A stretch of DNA of 64,000 bases from positions 50,408 through 114,407 of the forward strand of contig JACOUL010000055.1 in NCBI GenBank assembly GCA_016177875.1. Reading direction: 5' to 3'. Under the pieces are notes generated by a model. That model was not told the DNA's origin. It searched no databases and worked only from the letters and a program-made list of their open reading frames with translations. This stretch comes from Burkholderiales bacterium (GTDB lineage: Bacteria; Pseudomonadota; Gammaproteobacteria; Burkholderiales; Burkholderiaceae_D). Position 1 is the stretch's first letter. Every line of letters begins with the position of its first letter. Both the position numbers and the translations under genes were made by a program. Positions 1-9,958 of the stretch are shown here, piece after piece.

Positions 1-139
1 TTTCGCCGACGTGCGAGTTCCAGATGACACGACAAAAGCCTGGATAATTCTTGTCGTCGACCAGCACCACACGAAAATCAGGCTGCTGGACGAGCACTTC
101 GCCGCCCGCTTGATCGCACAGCTCGCAGCCTTCACTCAT
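1..139 (-). CDS. HIT family protein, N-terminal part (gene runs off the window)
   Basis: The reverse strand reads from an ATG at 139 through 46 codons without a stop to the window edge. The peptide starts [15 protein letters not shown] and continues into [17 protein letters not shown], which looks like the N-terminus of HIT-family nucleotide hydrolases/transferases (a CxxC pair, then the strand leading to the P-G-x-x-x-V turn). The HIT histidine triad itself would lie outside the window, so the family call rests on the N-terminus only. The ATG overlaps the stop codon of the upstream FAD/Fe-S oxidoreductase (ATGA arrangement), so the two are probably translationally coupled. Confidence 0.7.
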   Translation of the reverse strand, partial: MSEGCELCDQAGGEVLVQQPDFRVVLVDDKNYPGFCRVIWNSHVGE

Positions 140-3100
140 ACCAATACCCGTTCGATGCCGCCGTTATTGGCTCTGGCCACATAATCGGGTAGCCAGTTTT
201 CGCCGAGTAAATGGCGGGCCATCTCGACCACGATGTAGTCTGCGGTCGTGCCGGAATCCTCGTTGTAGCGGGACAGCCCCATGAAGCAGGACGGGCAAGA
301 CGTCAAAATTTTCACATCGCCTTGGAAGCCGTCTGTGCGCAACTTATCCGCACCTTTACGCATTTCTTCTTCCTTGCGAAAGCGAACTTGCGTGGAAATG
401 TCGGGACGCGAAAACGCGAGGCTGCCCGACTCGCCGCAGCAGCGTTCGTTTTTCTCGACCTTCTGACCGTCGACCGTTGTGATCAGTGCGTTCACCGTCT
501 TCATCGGATCTTGCTGTTTCATCGGCGTGTGGCAAGGATCGTGGTACATGTAACGCACGCCGGTTACGCCTTCGAGCTTCACCCCTTTTTCCAAGAGATA
601 CTCGTGAATATCGATGATGCGGCAACCCGGGAAAATCTTCTCGAATTCGTAACGCTGCAGTTGATCGTAGCAAGTGCCGCAGGACACCACGACAGTCGTG
701 ATGTCGAGGTAATGCAAGGTATTCGCCATGCTATGGAACAGCACGCGGTTGTCGGTGATCATTTTTTCCGACTTGTCATAGTCGCCTGAGCCGCGCTGCG
801 GATAACCGCAGCACAAGTAACTCGGCGGCATAACGGTCTGCACACCGACGTGCCACAACATCGCTTGCGTGGCCAAGCCTACTTGCGAGAACAAGCGTTC
901 GGAACCGCAACCCGGGAAATAAAACACCGCTTCCGAATCGGCCGAAGTCTTTTTCGGATCGCGAATAATCGGAATGACTTTGTCATCCTCGATATCCAAC
1001 AAGGCGCGCGCGGTTTTCTTGGGTAAGTTCCCCGGCATCTTCTTGTTGATGAAGTGGATCACTTGCTCTTTGACGGCCGGCTTGCCATGGGTCGCGGGCG
1101 GCGCCTTGGTTTGCTTGCGCGCGACTTTCTTCAGCAAGGTGTTCGCCAAACGCTGGCCTTTGAAGGCCAAGCCGGTCATGCCCTTGTAGACCAAGTTGAC
1201 GAAAGCCGGATTGGTGGCGTTTAGGTAAAGCATTTCGAATGCCACCGCCGGCTTGAACGATTGCTGCCCCATCTTGCGCAAAAGATTGCGCATGTTCATC
1301 GAGACATCGCCGAAGTCGATATCGACCGGGCAAGGCGTGACGCACTTGTGACACACCGTGCAATGGTCGGCCACGTCTTCAAATTCTTCCCAGTGCTTGA
1401 TCGACACGCCCCTGCGCGTTTGCTCTTCATACAGGAAGGCTTCGATCAACAGCGAGGTCGCCAGGATTTTGTTACGCGGTGAATACAGCAAATTCGCGCG
1501 CGGCACGTGCGTGGCGCATACCGGTTTGCATTTGCCGCAGCGCAGACAATCCTTGACGCTGTTAGCGATGGCCCCAATATCGCTTTGCTGCATGATCAGC
1601 GACTCGTGGCCCATCAAACCGAAGGAAGGCGTATAGGCATTGCGCAAGTCGGCCGGCAACTCAGGCAAATTCAAGAGCTTGCCCTTGTTGAAGCGGCCTT
1701 GCGGATCGATGCGCTCTTTGTACGCGCGGAAATCGCGCATCTCTTCATCGGTCAAAAATTCCAACTTGGTGATGCCGATGCCATGCTCGCCCGAGATCAC
1801 GCCGTCGAGCGAACGCGCCAGCACCATGATGCGCTCGACCGCGCGGTGCGCGACTTGCAGCATTTCATAGTTATCGGAGTTGACCGGGATATTGGTGTGG
1901 ACATTGCCGTCGCCGGCGTGCATGTGCAAAGCGACGAACACGCGTCCGCGCAAGACTTTTTTATGTATCGCGCTGCATTCATCGAGGATCAAGCGGAATG
2001 CCGCACCGTTGAAAATCTGCCGCAATTGCGCACGCACGTCCTGCTTCCAAGACACGCGCACCGTGCGGTCTTGCAGCACATGAAACACCATGGCGTCAGG
2101 CTGGCGCTGCAAGCGCTCGTCGAAAGTCTGCACCAGCTTTTCCAAACCGAGCGCCGCCAGTTCCGCCTTGGCTTGTGCCAGCGGTTTGTCGAAATGAGTC
2201 AGCAAGTAATTCCAGCGCGCTTGCGTGCCTTCCAGCAGTTGCAGCGCTTGATTGACGCGATCGCCCAGCAACTCTTCCGGCGGAATGTCGTCAGCGTCGG
2301 CATCCTCATTCTTACCGAGCGGAAGATCGCCTTTAGCGAAGAACGCGCGTAATTCCGCCACCAGCTCAAGCTTATTTTGAATCGACAGTTCGATATTGAT
2401 GCGCTCGATGCCGTCGGTGTACTCACCCATGCGATTCAAGGGAATCACCACGTCTTCATTGATCTTGAAGGCATTGGTGTGGCGTGAAATCGCGGCGGTG
2501 CGCGCACGGTCGAGCCAAAACTTCTTGCGCGTTTCCGGGCTGACCGCGACGAATCCTTCGCCGACGCGGGTGTTCGCCATGCGAATCACTTCGGATGCCG
2601 CCCGTGCGACCGCGTCTTCATCGTCGCCGACGATATCGCCGAACAATGCCATCTTGGGCAGCACGCCGCGCTTGGATTTGGTCGCGTAACCGACCGCCTT
2701 CAGGTAGCGCTCATCCAAGTGTTCCAGGCCGGCCAGAATCGCCCCACCCTTCTTGGTTTCCGAGTCAAGATAGTCCTTGATTTCCACGATCGAAGGAATC
2801 GCATCGCGCGCCTGGCCGAAGAATTCCAGGCACACCGTACGCGCATACTTCGGCATCTTGTGCAAAATCCAGCGCGCCGACGTAATCAAGCCATCGGTGC
2901 CTTCCTTTTGAATGCCTGGCAAACCCGCCAGGAATTTATCGGTGACGTCTTTGCCCAAGCCTTCTTTGCGGAAACGCCGGCCTTCAATGTCCAGGTATTC
3001 GGTTTTGAACGGGGTTTGCTTTTTGCCTCGCTCGGCCGGATGGGTCCATTCGAGTTTGAACTTGGCGACCGGCGTATCGTGAATCTTGCCGAGGTTGTGC

Positions 3101-4137
3101 TCCAGCCGCGTCACTTCCAGCCAATCGCCATTCGGGTCGACCATGCGCCAGCTGGCGAGGTTATCCAAAGCAGTGCCCCACAGCACCGCCTTCTTGCCGC
3201 CGGCGTTCATGGCAATATTGCCGCCGATGCAGGACGCTTCGGCCGAGGTCGGGTCCACCGCAAAAACGAAGCCGGCTTTTTCCGCGGCGTCCGACACGCG
3301 CTTGGTCACCACGCCGGCGCCGGAATAGATGGTCGCGTAGTCGCGATCCACGCCGGGCAGGCGCGTCATTTCAACCGCCCCCAATTGCTCCAGCTTCTCG
3401 GTGTTGATCACGGCTGACAAAGGCGTCAGGGGAACAGCACCGCCGGTGTAACCCGTGCCGCCGCCGCGCGGAATAATGGTCAAACCCAGCTCGATACAGC
3501 CCTTGACCAAGCCGGCCATCTCTTCTTCAGTGTCCGGTGTGAGCACCACGAAGGGGTATTCGACGCGCCAGTCGGTGGCGTCGGTCACATGAGAAACACG
3601 CGACAAACCGTCAAACTTGATATTGTCCTTGGCGGTGTAACGACCCAGCACGCGGTTGGCGCGCTTGCGCAAATCGTAGGTATTGCGAAACTCTTCGGCA
3701 AAATCGGCCACCGCTTTTTTCGCCGCCTGCAAGAGCGTGCCGACATTGGCGCTGCGGCGTGCGGCATTGGGGTCGCTTGCCTCTCCATGCTCAGTAGACT
3801 GGCGGCGCCTTTCAACTTCCGCGAGCCGGTGGTTCAAAGCGTCGATCAGATCCTGGCGGCGCTTCGGATTATCGAGCATGTCGTCCTGCAGATACGGATT
3901 GCGGCGCACGACCCAGACATCGCCCAAGACTTCATACAGCATGCGCGCAGAACGGCCTGTTTGGCGTTCGCTGCGCAATTCATCGAGCAGCGTCCACGCC
4001 TCTTCGCCCAACAAGCGAATCACGATTTCTCGGTCGGAGAAAGAGGTGTAGTTGTAAGGGATTTCACGCAAACGCGTGGGAGCAGCGCCGGTAGGCGCAT
4101 CGGCCAAGAGAGCTTGGATTTGAGCTGGTGCGTTCAT
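136..4137 (-). CDS. Large FAD/Fe-S oxidoreductase (D-lactate dehydrogenase/glycolate oxidase type, DUF3683 N-terminus)
   Basis: This 1333-residue protein appears to fuse the FAD, C-terminal and Fe-S subunits of glycolate/D-lactate dehydrogenase-type enzymes. An N-terminal region of about 190 residues (DUF3683-like) is followed by an FAD_binding_4 domain with the [14 protein letters not shown] nucleotide loop. Next come an FAD-oxidase C-terminal region with SGEHGIG, two ferredoxin clusters ([11 protein letters not shown] and [12 protein letters not shown]) and two CCG-type cysteine regions ([32 protein letters not shown]). Electrons probably go from a 2-hydroxy acid via FAD and Fe-S to the quinone pool, but the substrate cannot be read from the sequence. 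I chose the ATG giving MNAPAQIQ over an in-frame ATG 14 codons upstream, because homologous-looking sequence starts there. The stop overlaps the HIT gene start. Confidence 0.88.
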   Translation of the reverse strand: MNAPAQIQALLADAPTGAAPTRLREIPYNYTSFSDREIVIRLLGEEAWTLLDELRSERQTGRSARMLYEVLGDVWVVRRNPYLQDDMLDNPKRRQDLIDALNHRLAEVERRRQSTEHGEASDPNAARRSANVGTLLQAAKKAVADFAEEFRNTYDLRKRANRVLGRYTAKDNIKFDGLSRVSHVTDATDWRVEYPFVVLTPDTEEEMAGLVKGCIELGLTIIPRGGGTGYTGGAVPLTPLSAVINTEKLEQLGAVEMTRLPGVDRDYATIYSGAGVVTKRVSDAAEKAGFVFAVDPTSAEASCIGGNIAMNAGGKKAVLWGTALDNLASWRMVDPNGDWLEVTRLEHNLGKIHDTPVAKFKLEWTHPAERGKKQTPFKTEYLDIEGRRFRKEGLGKDVTDKFLAGLPGIQKEGTDGLITSARWILHKMPKYARTVCLEFFGQARDAIPSIVEIKDYLDSETKKGGAILAGLEHLDERYLKAVGYATKSKRGVLPKMALFGDIVGDDEDAVARAASEVIRMANTRVGEGFVAVSPETRKKFWLDRARTAAISRHTNAFKINEDVVIPLNRMGEYTDGIERINIELSIQNKLELVAELRAFFAKGDLPLGKNEDADADDIPPEELLGDRVNQALQLLEGTQARWNYLLTHFDKPLAQAKAELAALGLEKLVQTFDERLQRQPDAMVFHVLQDRTVRVSWKQDVRAQLRQIFNGAAFRLILDECSAIHKKVLRGRVFVALHMHAGDGNVHTNIPVNSDNYEMLQVAHRAVERIMVLARSLDGVISGEHGIGITKLEFLTDEEMRDFRAYKERIDPQGRFNKGKLLNLPELPADLRNAYTPSFGLMGHESLIMQQSDIGAIANSVKDCLRCGKCKPVCATHVPRANLLYSPRNKILATSLLIEAFLYEEQTRRGVSIKHWEEFEDVADHCTVCHKCVTPCPVDIDFGDVSMNMRNLLRKMGQQSFKPAVAFEMLYLNATNPAFVNLVYKGMTGLAFKGQRLANTLLKKVARKQTKAPPATHGKPAVKEQVIHFINKKMPGNLPKKTARALLDIEDDKVIPIIRDPKKTSADSEAVFYFPGCGSERLFSQVGLATQAMLWHVGVQTVMPPSYLCCGYPQRGSGDYDKSEKMITDNRVLFHSMANTLHYLDITTVVVSCGTCYDQLQRYEFEKIFPGCRIIDIHEYLLEKGVKLEGVTGVRYMYHDPCHTPMKQQDPMKTVNALITTVDGQKVEKNERCCGESGSLAFSRPDISTQVRFRKEEEMRKGADKLRTDGFQGDVKILTSCPSCFMGLSRYNEDSGTTADYIVVEMARHLLGENWLPDYVARANNGGIERVLV

Positions 4138-4224
4138 GCTAGGCATTTTACCGTACCGCGCCGCACCATGCCGGAACACCCCTTAAGCAAAATGGCAAAG
4201 AACCAGGAGCTTAAAATAAAGTGC

Positions 4225-4716
4225 TTAACCCAGCAAATGGGCCATGCGTTGCCACCAGCCGTTCGGCACGAACAATAAAAGCGATGTGATGCAAACATAA
4301 CGCAAAAATTTGCCGACAGCCATGTAAAACACGCAAGGCCAGAACGGCAACTTAAGCCAACCGCCCACCGTGCACAAAGGGTCGCCGATGCCGGGTAGCC
4401 AAGCCAGCAGCATCGCCTTGGCGCCATAACGCTGCAGCCACCCGAACCAGCGTGTCTGCCTTTCTTTAGCAAATAGCTTCTTCGCGCCGTAGCCCATCCA
4501 ATAATCGACCATGCCGCCCAAGGTATTACCAAGCGTAGCGACCAGCATAGTTGCCCAAAACAGCAGCGGATTCGCCTTCACTACCAGGAAAACCGCAGGC
4601 TCCGACCCGAGCGGCAGTAAGGTGGCCGACACAAAACTAATGACGAATACCGCTGCCAAACCCACCGGCGCCATGCCGAGCGTATGCAACAGACTGTGAA
4701 CAGCAGATTCGATCAT
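4225..4716 (-). CDS. YqaA family membrane protein (VTT/DedA-like domain)
   Basis: A 163-residue, highly hydrophobic protein with about four membrane segments. It carries the VTT/SNARE-associated (DedA-like) signature: a central G-N-T-L-G-G-M-V-D-Y-W-M-G-Y run followed by a basic loop and the W-L-P-G-I-G-D-P motif. YqaA proteins are inner-membrane relatives of DedA; their biochemical role is poorly known, and a role in membrane homeostasis or lipid transport is only inferred from the superfamily. The start is the ATG giving MIESAVHS; a TTG two codons upstream is less likely. No strong ribosome binding site is visible. It is divergent from ilvA. Confidence 0.85.
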   Translation of the reverse strand: MIESAVHSLLHTLGMAPVGLAAVFVISFVSATLLPLGSEPAVFLVVKANPLLFWATMLVATLGNTLGGMVDYWMGYGAKKLFAKERQTRWFGWLQRYGAKAMLLAWLPGIGDPLCTVGGWLKLPFWPCVFYMAVGKFLRYVCITSLLLFVPNGWWQRMAHLLG

Positions 4717-4814
4717 GGGCAAAATAGCAAGGTAATCAATCGGGAAAGCGGACGCTCCATTATAATGATCCGCTCATTCGCGCGCGGCTGACGTCCCTGT
4801 CCAGTTAGATATTG

Positions 4815-4853
4815 TTGGGGACAGAGTACCGCTGCGCTTAACTCAGTCCCCAA
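4815..4853. repeat. Dispersed ~42-bp palindromic repeat, copy 1
   Basis: Imperfect palindrome in the ilvA leader. The left arm TTGGGGACAGAGT and the right arm AACTCAGTCCCCAA flank a GC-rich loop containing accgctgcgctt. The same sequence type recurs at 19312, 38433, 39433, 41096 and 47020, always between genes. The right arm ends about 25 bp before the ilvA ATG, so an RNA hairpin here would sit just ahead of the translation start. Confidence 0.75.
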
Positions 4854-4877
4854 TGCAAAAAACCTTGTCCCGCAAAC

Positions 4878-6398
4878 ATGACTGATTACCTGCAAAAAAT
4901 CCTGACCGCCCGGGTCTACGACGTCGCTATCGAATCGCCCTTGGAATTCGCTTCCTCGCTCTCCGAGCGCATGGGCAACAAGATTTACTTCAAGCGCGAA
5001 GACATGCAAAGCGTGTTCAGCTTCAAGCTGCGCGGCGCTTATAACAAGATGGCGCATTTGACGCCGGCACAACTAAAACGCGGCGTGATTTGCGCCTCGG
5101 CCGGGAACCATGCGCAAGGCGTTGCCTTAGGCGCGAAACGCCTCGGTTGCCGTGCCGTGATCGTCATGCCGACCACCACGCCGCAAGTGAAAGTCGACGC
5201 GGTCAAAGCGCGCGGCGGCGAAGTGGTACTGCAGGGCGATTCGTATTCCGACGCCTATCAACATGCGCTCACGCTGGAAAAGAAACTCAAGCTGACCTTC
5301 GTCCATCCTTTCGACGACCCTTATGTCATCGCTGGCCAAGGTACGATAGGCATGGAAATCCTGCGCCAGCATCCGGGCGACATCCACGCCATTTTCGTTG
5401 CGATCGGCGGCGGCGGCTTGATCGGCGGAATTGCTGCCTACGTCAAGTCGGTGCGCCCGGATATCAAAGTCATCGGCGTGCAGACTTCGGATTCCGATGC
5501 GATGGCACGCAGCTTCAAAAGCGGGCGGCGCGTCACGCTTTCCGACGTCGGCCTGTTCTGCGACGGCACAGCGGTCAAGCTCGCCGGCGAAGAGACTTTC
5601 CGGCTGGTCAAGCAATATGTCGACGACATCATCGTGGTCGATACCGATGCCGTATGTGCGGCGATCAAGGATGTATTCCAAGATACGCGCAGCATTCTGG
5701 AGCCCTCCGGTGCGCTGTCGATCGCCGGCGCTAAGGCATACGTCGAACGTGCCCAAGCGAGCAAAAAGCCCTTGAAGGGCCAGACGCTGATGACCATCGC
5801 CAGCGGCGCTAACATGAATTTCGACCGTTTGCGCTTCGTCGCGGAAATGGCCGAAGTGGGTGAAGCGCGCGAGGCGGTGCTGGCTGTGACCATTCCCGAA
5901 GAACGCGGCAGCTTCAAACGCTTTTGCCAATTGGTCGGTCCGCGCAACGTCACCGAATTCAATTACCGCATCAGCGATTCGAAAGAAGCTCATGTTTTCG
6001 TCGGACTCCAGATCGCCAATCGTGATGAATCCGGCAAAATCACATCGGCGTTCGAGAAGAATGGATTCAGGGCGCTCGACTTAACTCACGACGAGCTTGC
6101 CAGGCTTCATGTACGGCACATGGTGGGCGGCAAGAGTCCGCTTGCCCAAAACGAATTGCTGTATCGCTTCGAATTTCCGGAGCGGCCGGGTGCCTTGATG
6201 CGCTTCTTGGATAGCATGGCGCCGAACTGGAATATCAGCCTGTTCCATTACCGCAATCAAGGCGGCGATGTCGGACGTATCTTGGTAGGCATTCAAGTGC
6301 CGAAGAAAGAAATGAAAGCGTTCCGCGAATTCCTTTCGGGACTAGGCTATCGCTATTGGGATGAAAGCGGCAATCCCGTGTATAAATTATTTTTATGA
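4878..6398 (+). CDS. ilvA: Threonine ammonia-lyase, biosynthetic
   Basis: The 506-residue product is a full-length biosynthetic threonine deaminase (L-threonine to 2-oxobutanoate and ammonia, first step of isoleucine synthesis, cytosolic, PLP-dependent). The PLP lysine lies in the S-F-K-L-R-G-A-Y-N-K motif near residue 55, and the phosphate-binding glycine loop GGGGLIGGIA near residue 180. The C-terminal third holds two ACT-like regulatory repeats (around residues 330-415 and 425-506), the arrangement that gives isoleucine/valine allostery in E. coli IlvA. The gene stands alone between a divergent yqaA and a strong terminator; no leader peptide or attenuator is evident. A dispersed palindrome lies immediately upstream. 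Confidence 0.96.
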   Translation: MTDYLQKILTARVYDVAIESPLEFASSLSERMGNKIYFKREDMQSVFSFKLRGAYNKMAHLTPAQLKRGVICASAGNHAQGVALGAKRLGCRAVIVMPTTTPQVKVDAVKARGGEVVLQGDSYSDAYQHALTLEKKLKLTFVHPFDDPYVIAGQGTIGMEILRQHPGDIHAIFVAIGGGGLIGGIAAYVKSVRPDIKVIGVQTSDSDAMARSFKSGRRVTLSDVGLFCDGTAVKLAGEETFRLVKQYVDDIIVVDTDAVCAAIKDVFQDTRSILEPSGALSIAGAKAYVERAQASKKPLKGQTLMTIASGANMNFDRLRFVAEMAEVGEAREAVLAVTIPEERGSFKRFCQLVGPRNVTEFNYRISDSKEAHVFVGLQIANRDESGKITSAFEKNGFRALDLTHDELARLHVRHMVGGKSPLAQNELLYRFEFPERPGALMRFLDSMAPNWNISLFHYRNQGGDVGRILVGIQVPKKEMKAFREFLSGLGYRYWDESGNPVYKLFL

Positions 6399-6401
6399 GG
6401 A

Positions 6402-6435
6402 ACTGAAGCAACCCTGCGCGGTTGCTTCAGTCTTA
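6402..6435 (+). terminator. Rho-independent terminator of ilvA
   Basis: A perfect 12-bp inverted repeat (ACTGAAGCAACC and GGTTGCTTCAGT) with a 6-nt loop, followed by cttattt, begins 4 bp after the ilvA stop. The T tract is short, but the stem is long and perfect. Confidence 0.85.
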
Positions 6436-6439
6436 TTTG

Positions 6440-6537
6440 GGACTTATGCAAAATTGTCTCAGCAAGGTTTGCGACGACGACAGTACAGCAAGTACGGCTA
6501 GGAGCAAAACGCCACTGAGGCGGTTTTGTGTAAGTCC
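6440..6537. mobile_element. 98-bp MITE-like element with terminal inverted repeats
   Basis: The stretch begins GGACTTATGCAAAA and ends TTTTGTGTAAGTCC. Read inward, both ends share GGACTTA, two mismatched bases, then CAAAA (12 of 14 identical). An inner stem-loop (gcaaaacgcc, then ggcggttttg, with one bulge) lies near the right end. There is no coding capacity. Size and terminal repeats fit a non-autonomous miniature transposable element, but no clear target-site duplication is visible and no related transposase gene is in the window. It lies between the ilvA terminator and queF. Confidence 0.45.
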
Positions 6538-6578
6538 TATTATTGTTCCCAACACTCTGCGGTATTTTTTTAGAACCC

Positions 6579-7415
6579 ATGTCCGACACGACACCCGCCG
6601 ATTCGCCCCTGGGCAAGCCGGCCGCGTATAAAGCAGAGTACGACCCCGCCCTGCTTTTTCCGATCGCGCGCGCACCTAAGCGCGAAGAATTGGAATTGAC
6701 CGGCACGCTGCCGTTTTTCGGCGTCGATATTTGGAATGCCTATGAAGTATCGTGGCTGAATCTTCGGGGCAAACCGCAAGTGGCGATCGCGACGTTTACC
6801 GTCCCCGCCGATTCGCCGAACATCGTCGAATCCAAGTCGTTCAAGCTGTATTTAAATTCGTTCAACCAGACGCGACTGACAAGCGCCGATGCCTTGCTCG
6901 AATTGTTGCGTACCGATCTATCCCATGCATTCGGCTCTTCGGTACAGATAACTCTCACGCCTCAAGATGCTTTCGAAAAAATTGCGATGGGCGAATTAAG
7001 CGGTTTATTGTTGGATCGGCTAGATATCGAAGTCGCGGATTACTTCCCCAATCCTTCGCTGTTACGCGCCAATCACGAAGAAGCGATGGTCGAAGAAACA
7101 TTAGTGTCACATTTGCTGAAATCGAATTGCTTGGTGACGGGGCAACCGGATTGGGCCAGCGTGCAAATTCGCTATGTCGGCGCACAAATTGACCAGGAGC
7201 GCTTACTGCAATATCTGATCAGTTTTCGCAACCACAATGAATTTCATGAACAATGCGTGGAGCGCATTTTCATGGATATTCTAAGACGATGCAATCCGCA
7301 AAAACTGGCGGTTTATGCACGCTATACACGGCGTGGCGGACTCGACATCAATCCTTGGCGCAGCAATTTCACAACAGGCCAACGGCCTTTTAACTTGCGC
7401 AACGCGCGCCAGTAA
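6579..7415 (+). CDS. queF: NADPH-dependent 7-cyano-7-deazaguanine reductase
   Basis: A 278-residue protein of the long (tandem T-fold) QueF type that reduces preQ0 to preQ1 in queuosine synthesis, using NADPH, in the cytosol. Visible motifs are the Que[14 protein letters not shown] segment near residue 80 and the substrate-thioimide cysteine in [13 protein letters not shown] near residue 190, followed by [13 protein letters not shown]. The start is the ATG giving [10 protein letters not shown]; an upstream ATG 12 codons earlier would add a hydrophobic stretch not typical of the family. The length is close to E. coli QueF (282). I see no preQ1 riboswitch in the leader. Confidence 0.95.
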   Translation: MSDTTPADSPLGKPAAYKAEYDPALLFPIARAPKREELELTGTLPFFGVDIWNAYEVSWLNLRGKPQVAIATFTVPADSPNIVESKSFKLYLNSFNQTRLTSADALLELLRTDLSHAFGSSVQITLTPQDAFEKIAMGELSGLLLDRLDIEVADYFPNPSLLRANHEEAMVEETLVSHLLKSNCLVTGQPDWASVQIRYVGAQIDQERLLQYLISFRNHNEFHEQCVERIFMDILRRCNPQKLAVYARYTRRGGLDINPWRSNFTTGQRPFNLRNARQ

Positions 7416-7529
7416 AGAAAATTTGATCCACCTCCGGCCGTTCCTTGTTGATTGCGCAAGCATATGAGCAATCTGAACCAAGCGAGTTGCCACATACCAA
7501 CTTTTACTTTAAGTTTCCCGCTTTTGACA

Positions 7530-7557
7530 TTGCGCAAGCTTGAAACAGGCCTATAAT
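7530..7557 (+). promoter_or_regulatory. Sigma70-type promoter candidate for ptsN-hprK-rapZ
   Basis: TTGCGC and a perfect TATAAT are separated by 16 bp, 43 bp before the ptsN ATG. A TTGACA also lies just upstream, but its 22-bp spacing to the TATAAT is too long, so I prefer the TTGCGC hexamer. Confidence 0.6.
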
Positions 7558-7599
7558 TTGCTCACACCTCCTTGGTGCGCCGCATCATCTTATTTGTTT

Positions 7600-8067
7600 A
7601 TGACCAATCTCGCTAAAATCCTCTCGCCCCAGAATATCGTGCTGGGCTTGGAAGTCTCCAGCAAGAAACGCGCGTTCGAGCAAGCAGGACTGATTTTTGA
7701 AAACAATTGCGGCATTGCCCGCTCCGTCGTCTCCGAAAACTTATTTGCGCGCGAACGTTTAGGCTCAACGGGCTTAGGACATGGCGTTGCCGTTCCGCAC
7801 GGCAGGATTAAGGAATTGAAAGCGCCGATGGCCGCTTTTGTTCGCCTGGCCGAGCCGATTCCCTTTGAGTCGCCGGATGGCCAGCCGGTCAGCCTGCTCG
7901 TATTTTTGTTGATTCCCGCGAATGTCACGCAGCAGCACTTGGAAACGCTTTCAGAGATTGCAGAAATGTTTTCCGATGACAGCTTCCGCGCCGCTTTGGC
8001 GACCGATCCCGATCCGGCGTCGGTATTCGGCCGCTTGACCAGTTGGCAGCCTTCTCTCGCCGCTTAG
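7600..8067 (+). CDS. ptsN: PTS IIA-like nitrogen regulatory protein
   Basis: The 155-residue product is EIIA-Ntr, the terminal phosphoacceptor of the regulatory nitrogen PTS. The phosphorylated histidine is in the G-V-A-V-P-H-G-R motif near residue 66, preceded by the [16 protein letters not shown] turn characteristic of PTS EIIA type-2 domains. The start ATG ([11 protein letters not shown]) was chosen over one 20 codons upstream because the domain begins there. It is followed by hprK and rapZ, the usual betaproteobacterial order. In many relatives rpoN and hpf lie upstream; here queF does, so the cluster is shortened on that side. Confidence 0.94.
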   Translation: MTNLAKILSPQNIVLGLEVSSKKRAFEQAGLIFENNCGIARSVVSENLFARERLGSTGLGHGVAVPHGRIKELKAPMAAFVRLAEPIPFESPDGQPVSLLVFLLIPANVTQQHLETLSEIAEMFSDDSFRAALATDPDPASVFGRLTSWQPSLAA

Positions 8068-8092
8068 AGGTGCAGTCCTGCAATTCACTATC

Positions 8093-9031
8093 ATGCCTGC
8101 ATCCACACCCTTATCAGTCCAGCAGCTTTACGATGACAACCGTGAGCCGCTGCAGTTGGGTTGGTTTGCCGGCTTTCCCGGCGGCGAACGGCTGATTTCA
8201 GGCGACGCGGTATCGGCGGCCGATCAAGTCGGCCATATGAATCCGATTCACCCCGGCCGCATTCAAATTTTCGGCCATCAGGAAACCGAGTATTACCAGC
8301 GCTTATCGCCTAACGGCCGCAACCGCTTGATCAACGAACTGGTGGCCGGCAATCCGCCCGCATTCATCGTAGCGCAAGGCCTGGAAACGCCGCAGGAATT
8401 CATCGCGGTATGCGATGAAAAAAATATCCCGCTGTTTTCGACACCGCTGCCGGCCGCGCAAGTCATCGACTATCTGCGCGTGTACCTTTCCAAGAAGCTC
8501 GCGCAGCGCGTCACCATGCATGGCGTGTTCATGGATGTATTGGGCGTGGGCGTGTTGATTACCGGCGAGTCGGGGCTCGGCAAAAGCGAACTCGGCCTGG
8601 AATTGATTTCGCGCAGCCACGGCTTAGTGGCGGACGACGTCGTGGAATTCTCGCGCATCGCGCCGAATATGATCGAAGGCCGCTGCCCACCGCTCCTACA
8701 AAACCTGCTCGAAGTGCGTGGCCTGGGTCTTTTGGACATCAAAACGATTTTTGGTGAAACGGCGGTGCGCCGCAAGATGCGCTTGAAGCTGATCGTTCAC
8801 CTCGTGCGCCGAAAAACCCTGGAAGAAAATTACGAACGTCTACCCTTGCACTCGCAAACCGAGGAAGTGCTGGGTCTGCCGATTCGCAAGGTCATCATTC
8901 CGGTTGAAGCCGGTCGCAACTTAGCCGTACTTCTGGAAGCTGCGGTACGCAACACGATTCTGCAATTGCGCGGAATCGATACGCTCAAGGAATTCATGGA
9001 CCGCCAGCAACGGGCCATGGGCGGCGAGTAA
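8093..9031 (+). CDS. hprK: HPr kinase/phosphorylase
   Basis: A 312-residue bifunctional Ser-kinase/phosphorylase acting on HPr (and related Npr) in the cytosol. The N-terminal domain covers about residues 1-130. The C-terminal kinase domain has the P-loop GESGLGKSE near residue 160, then H-G-L-V-A-D-D-V-V, the family signature [10 protein letters not shown] and a C-terminal [12 protein letters not shown] segment. Length matches the family. It lies 25 bp after ptsN and 58 bp before rapZ, consistent with one operon linking PTS phosphorylation to cell-envelope and nitrogen control. Confidence 0.95.
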   Translation: MPASTPLSVQQLYDDNREPLQLGWFAGFPGGERLISGDAVSAADQVGHMNPIHPGRIQIFGHQETEYYQRLSPNGRNRLINELVAGNPPAFIVAQGLETPQEFIAVCDEKNIPLFSTPLPAAQVIDYLRVYLSKKLAQRVTMHGVFMDVLGVGVLITGESGLGKSELGLELISRSHGLVADDVVEFSRIAPNMIEGRCPPLLQNLLEVRGLGLLDIKTIFGETAVRRKMRLKLIVHLVRRKTLEENYERLPLHSQTEEVLGLPIRKVIIPVEAGRNLAVLLEAAVRNTILQLRGIDTLKEFMDRQQRAMGGE

Positions 9032-9089
9032 CCGGCGGCGCTGGCGCGCTTGCCACTTTCAATTCGAGCTTACGGTAATATCGGCACTT

Positions 9090-9953
9090 ATGCGCATCGT
9101 ACTCATCACAGGCATTTCCGGTTCCGGCAAATCGGTCGGATTGAATGCGCTCGAAGATGCGGGTTATTTTTGCGTCGATAACTTGCCGCCCACGTTGTTG
9201 CGCGCGCTGGTCGATACACGCTTGCAAGAAGGCGCGCAGTCATTGGCCGTCGCAGTGGATGCGCGCAGCGCCGATTCTCTAGCGGATCTGCCGGCGGATA
9301 TTAAGCGTTTAAAAGACGCCGGCCATGATGTCAAAGTTCTGTTCTTGACTGCCAAGACAGACTCGCTTATCGCACGTTTTTCCGAGACGCGCCGAAGTCA
9401 TCCTTTGTCGCATCGCGTGCGCTCCGACGAAAATCCGGACGACCGCCCGACCCTGTTGGAATGCATCGTCAAGGAACGCGAAATGCTCGCACCGATCGAA
9501 GGCATCGGCCACGTGATCGATACTTCCGGGCTTTCCGCCAACAAGCTGCGCACTTGGATTAAGGAATTGGTCGAATCGGAGCGCGCTCCGCTCACGCTAT
9601 TGTTCGAATCCTTCGCCTTCAAATACGGGGTGCCCTTGGATGCGGATCTCGTGTTCGATGTGCGCGTTCTGCCCAACCCCTTTTACGATCTGGCGCTGCG
9701 CCCTTATACCGGCAAAGATGCGCCTGTCATCGAATTTCTCAAGGCCCAAGCCCACGTCGGCGAATTGCTGAGCGACATACGCAGCTTCGTGGAGAAATGG
9801 CTGCCTGCCTTCAAGAACGATAACCGAAGCTACCTCACGGTGGCGGTCGGCTGCACCGGCGGTCAACATCGCTCGGTGTACATGGCCGAACAGCTTGCCA
9901 AATATTTTCAATCGACCGAACGCGTATTGTTGCGCCATAGGGAACTTCGCTGA
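9090..9953 (+). CDS. rapZ: RNase adapter protein RapZ
   Basis: A 287-residue P-loop protein: Walker A GISGSGKS at residues 7-14, DAR and LTAK segments, and a C-terminal domain with the conserved [17 protein letters not shown] sequence. In E. coli RapZ binds the sRNA GlmZ and glucosamine-6-phosphate and guides RNase E cleavage. Whether the GlmY/GlmZ sRNA pathway exists in this organism cannot be seen. The location after ptsN-hprK is conserved across proteobacteria. Confidence 0.95.
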   Translation: MRIVLITGISGSGKSVGLNALEDAGYFCVDNLPPTLLRALVDTRLQEGAQSLAVAVDARSADSLADLPADIKRLKDAGHDVKVLFLTAKTDSLIARFSETRRSHPLSHRVRSDENPDDRPTLLECIVKEREMLAPIEGIGHVIDTSGLSANKLRTWIKELVESERAPLTLLFESFAFKYGVPLDADLVFDVRVLPNPFYDLALRPYTGKDAPVIEFLKAQAHVGELLSDIRSFVEKWLPAFKNDNRSYLTVAVGCTGGQHRSVYMAEQLAKYFQSTERVLLRHRELR

Positions 9954-9958
9954 ACTAC

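Noticed and set aside
4755..4775. ATTATAAT as shared -10 box for yqaA and ilvA
   Set aside because: No acceptable -35 hexamer at 16-18 bp on either strand, so no promoter was called.
6399..6578. preQ1 riboswitch in the queF leader
   Set aside because: No preQ1-I or preQ1-II type pattern (short G-rich hairpin plus A-rich tail overlapping the ribosome binding site) is visible; the gap is explained by the ilvA terminator and the MITE-like element.
7523..7557. TTGACA to TATAAT as the ptsN promoter
   Set aside because: The spacing is 22 bp, too long for a sigma70 promoter; the TTGCGC with 16 bp spacing was preferred.
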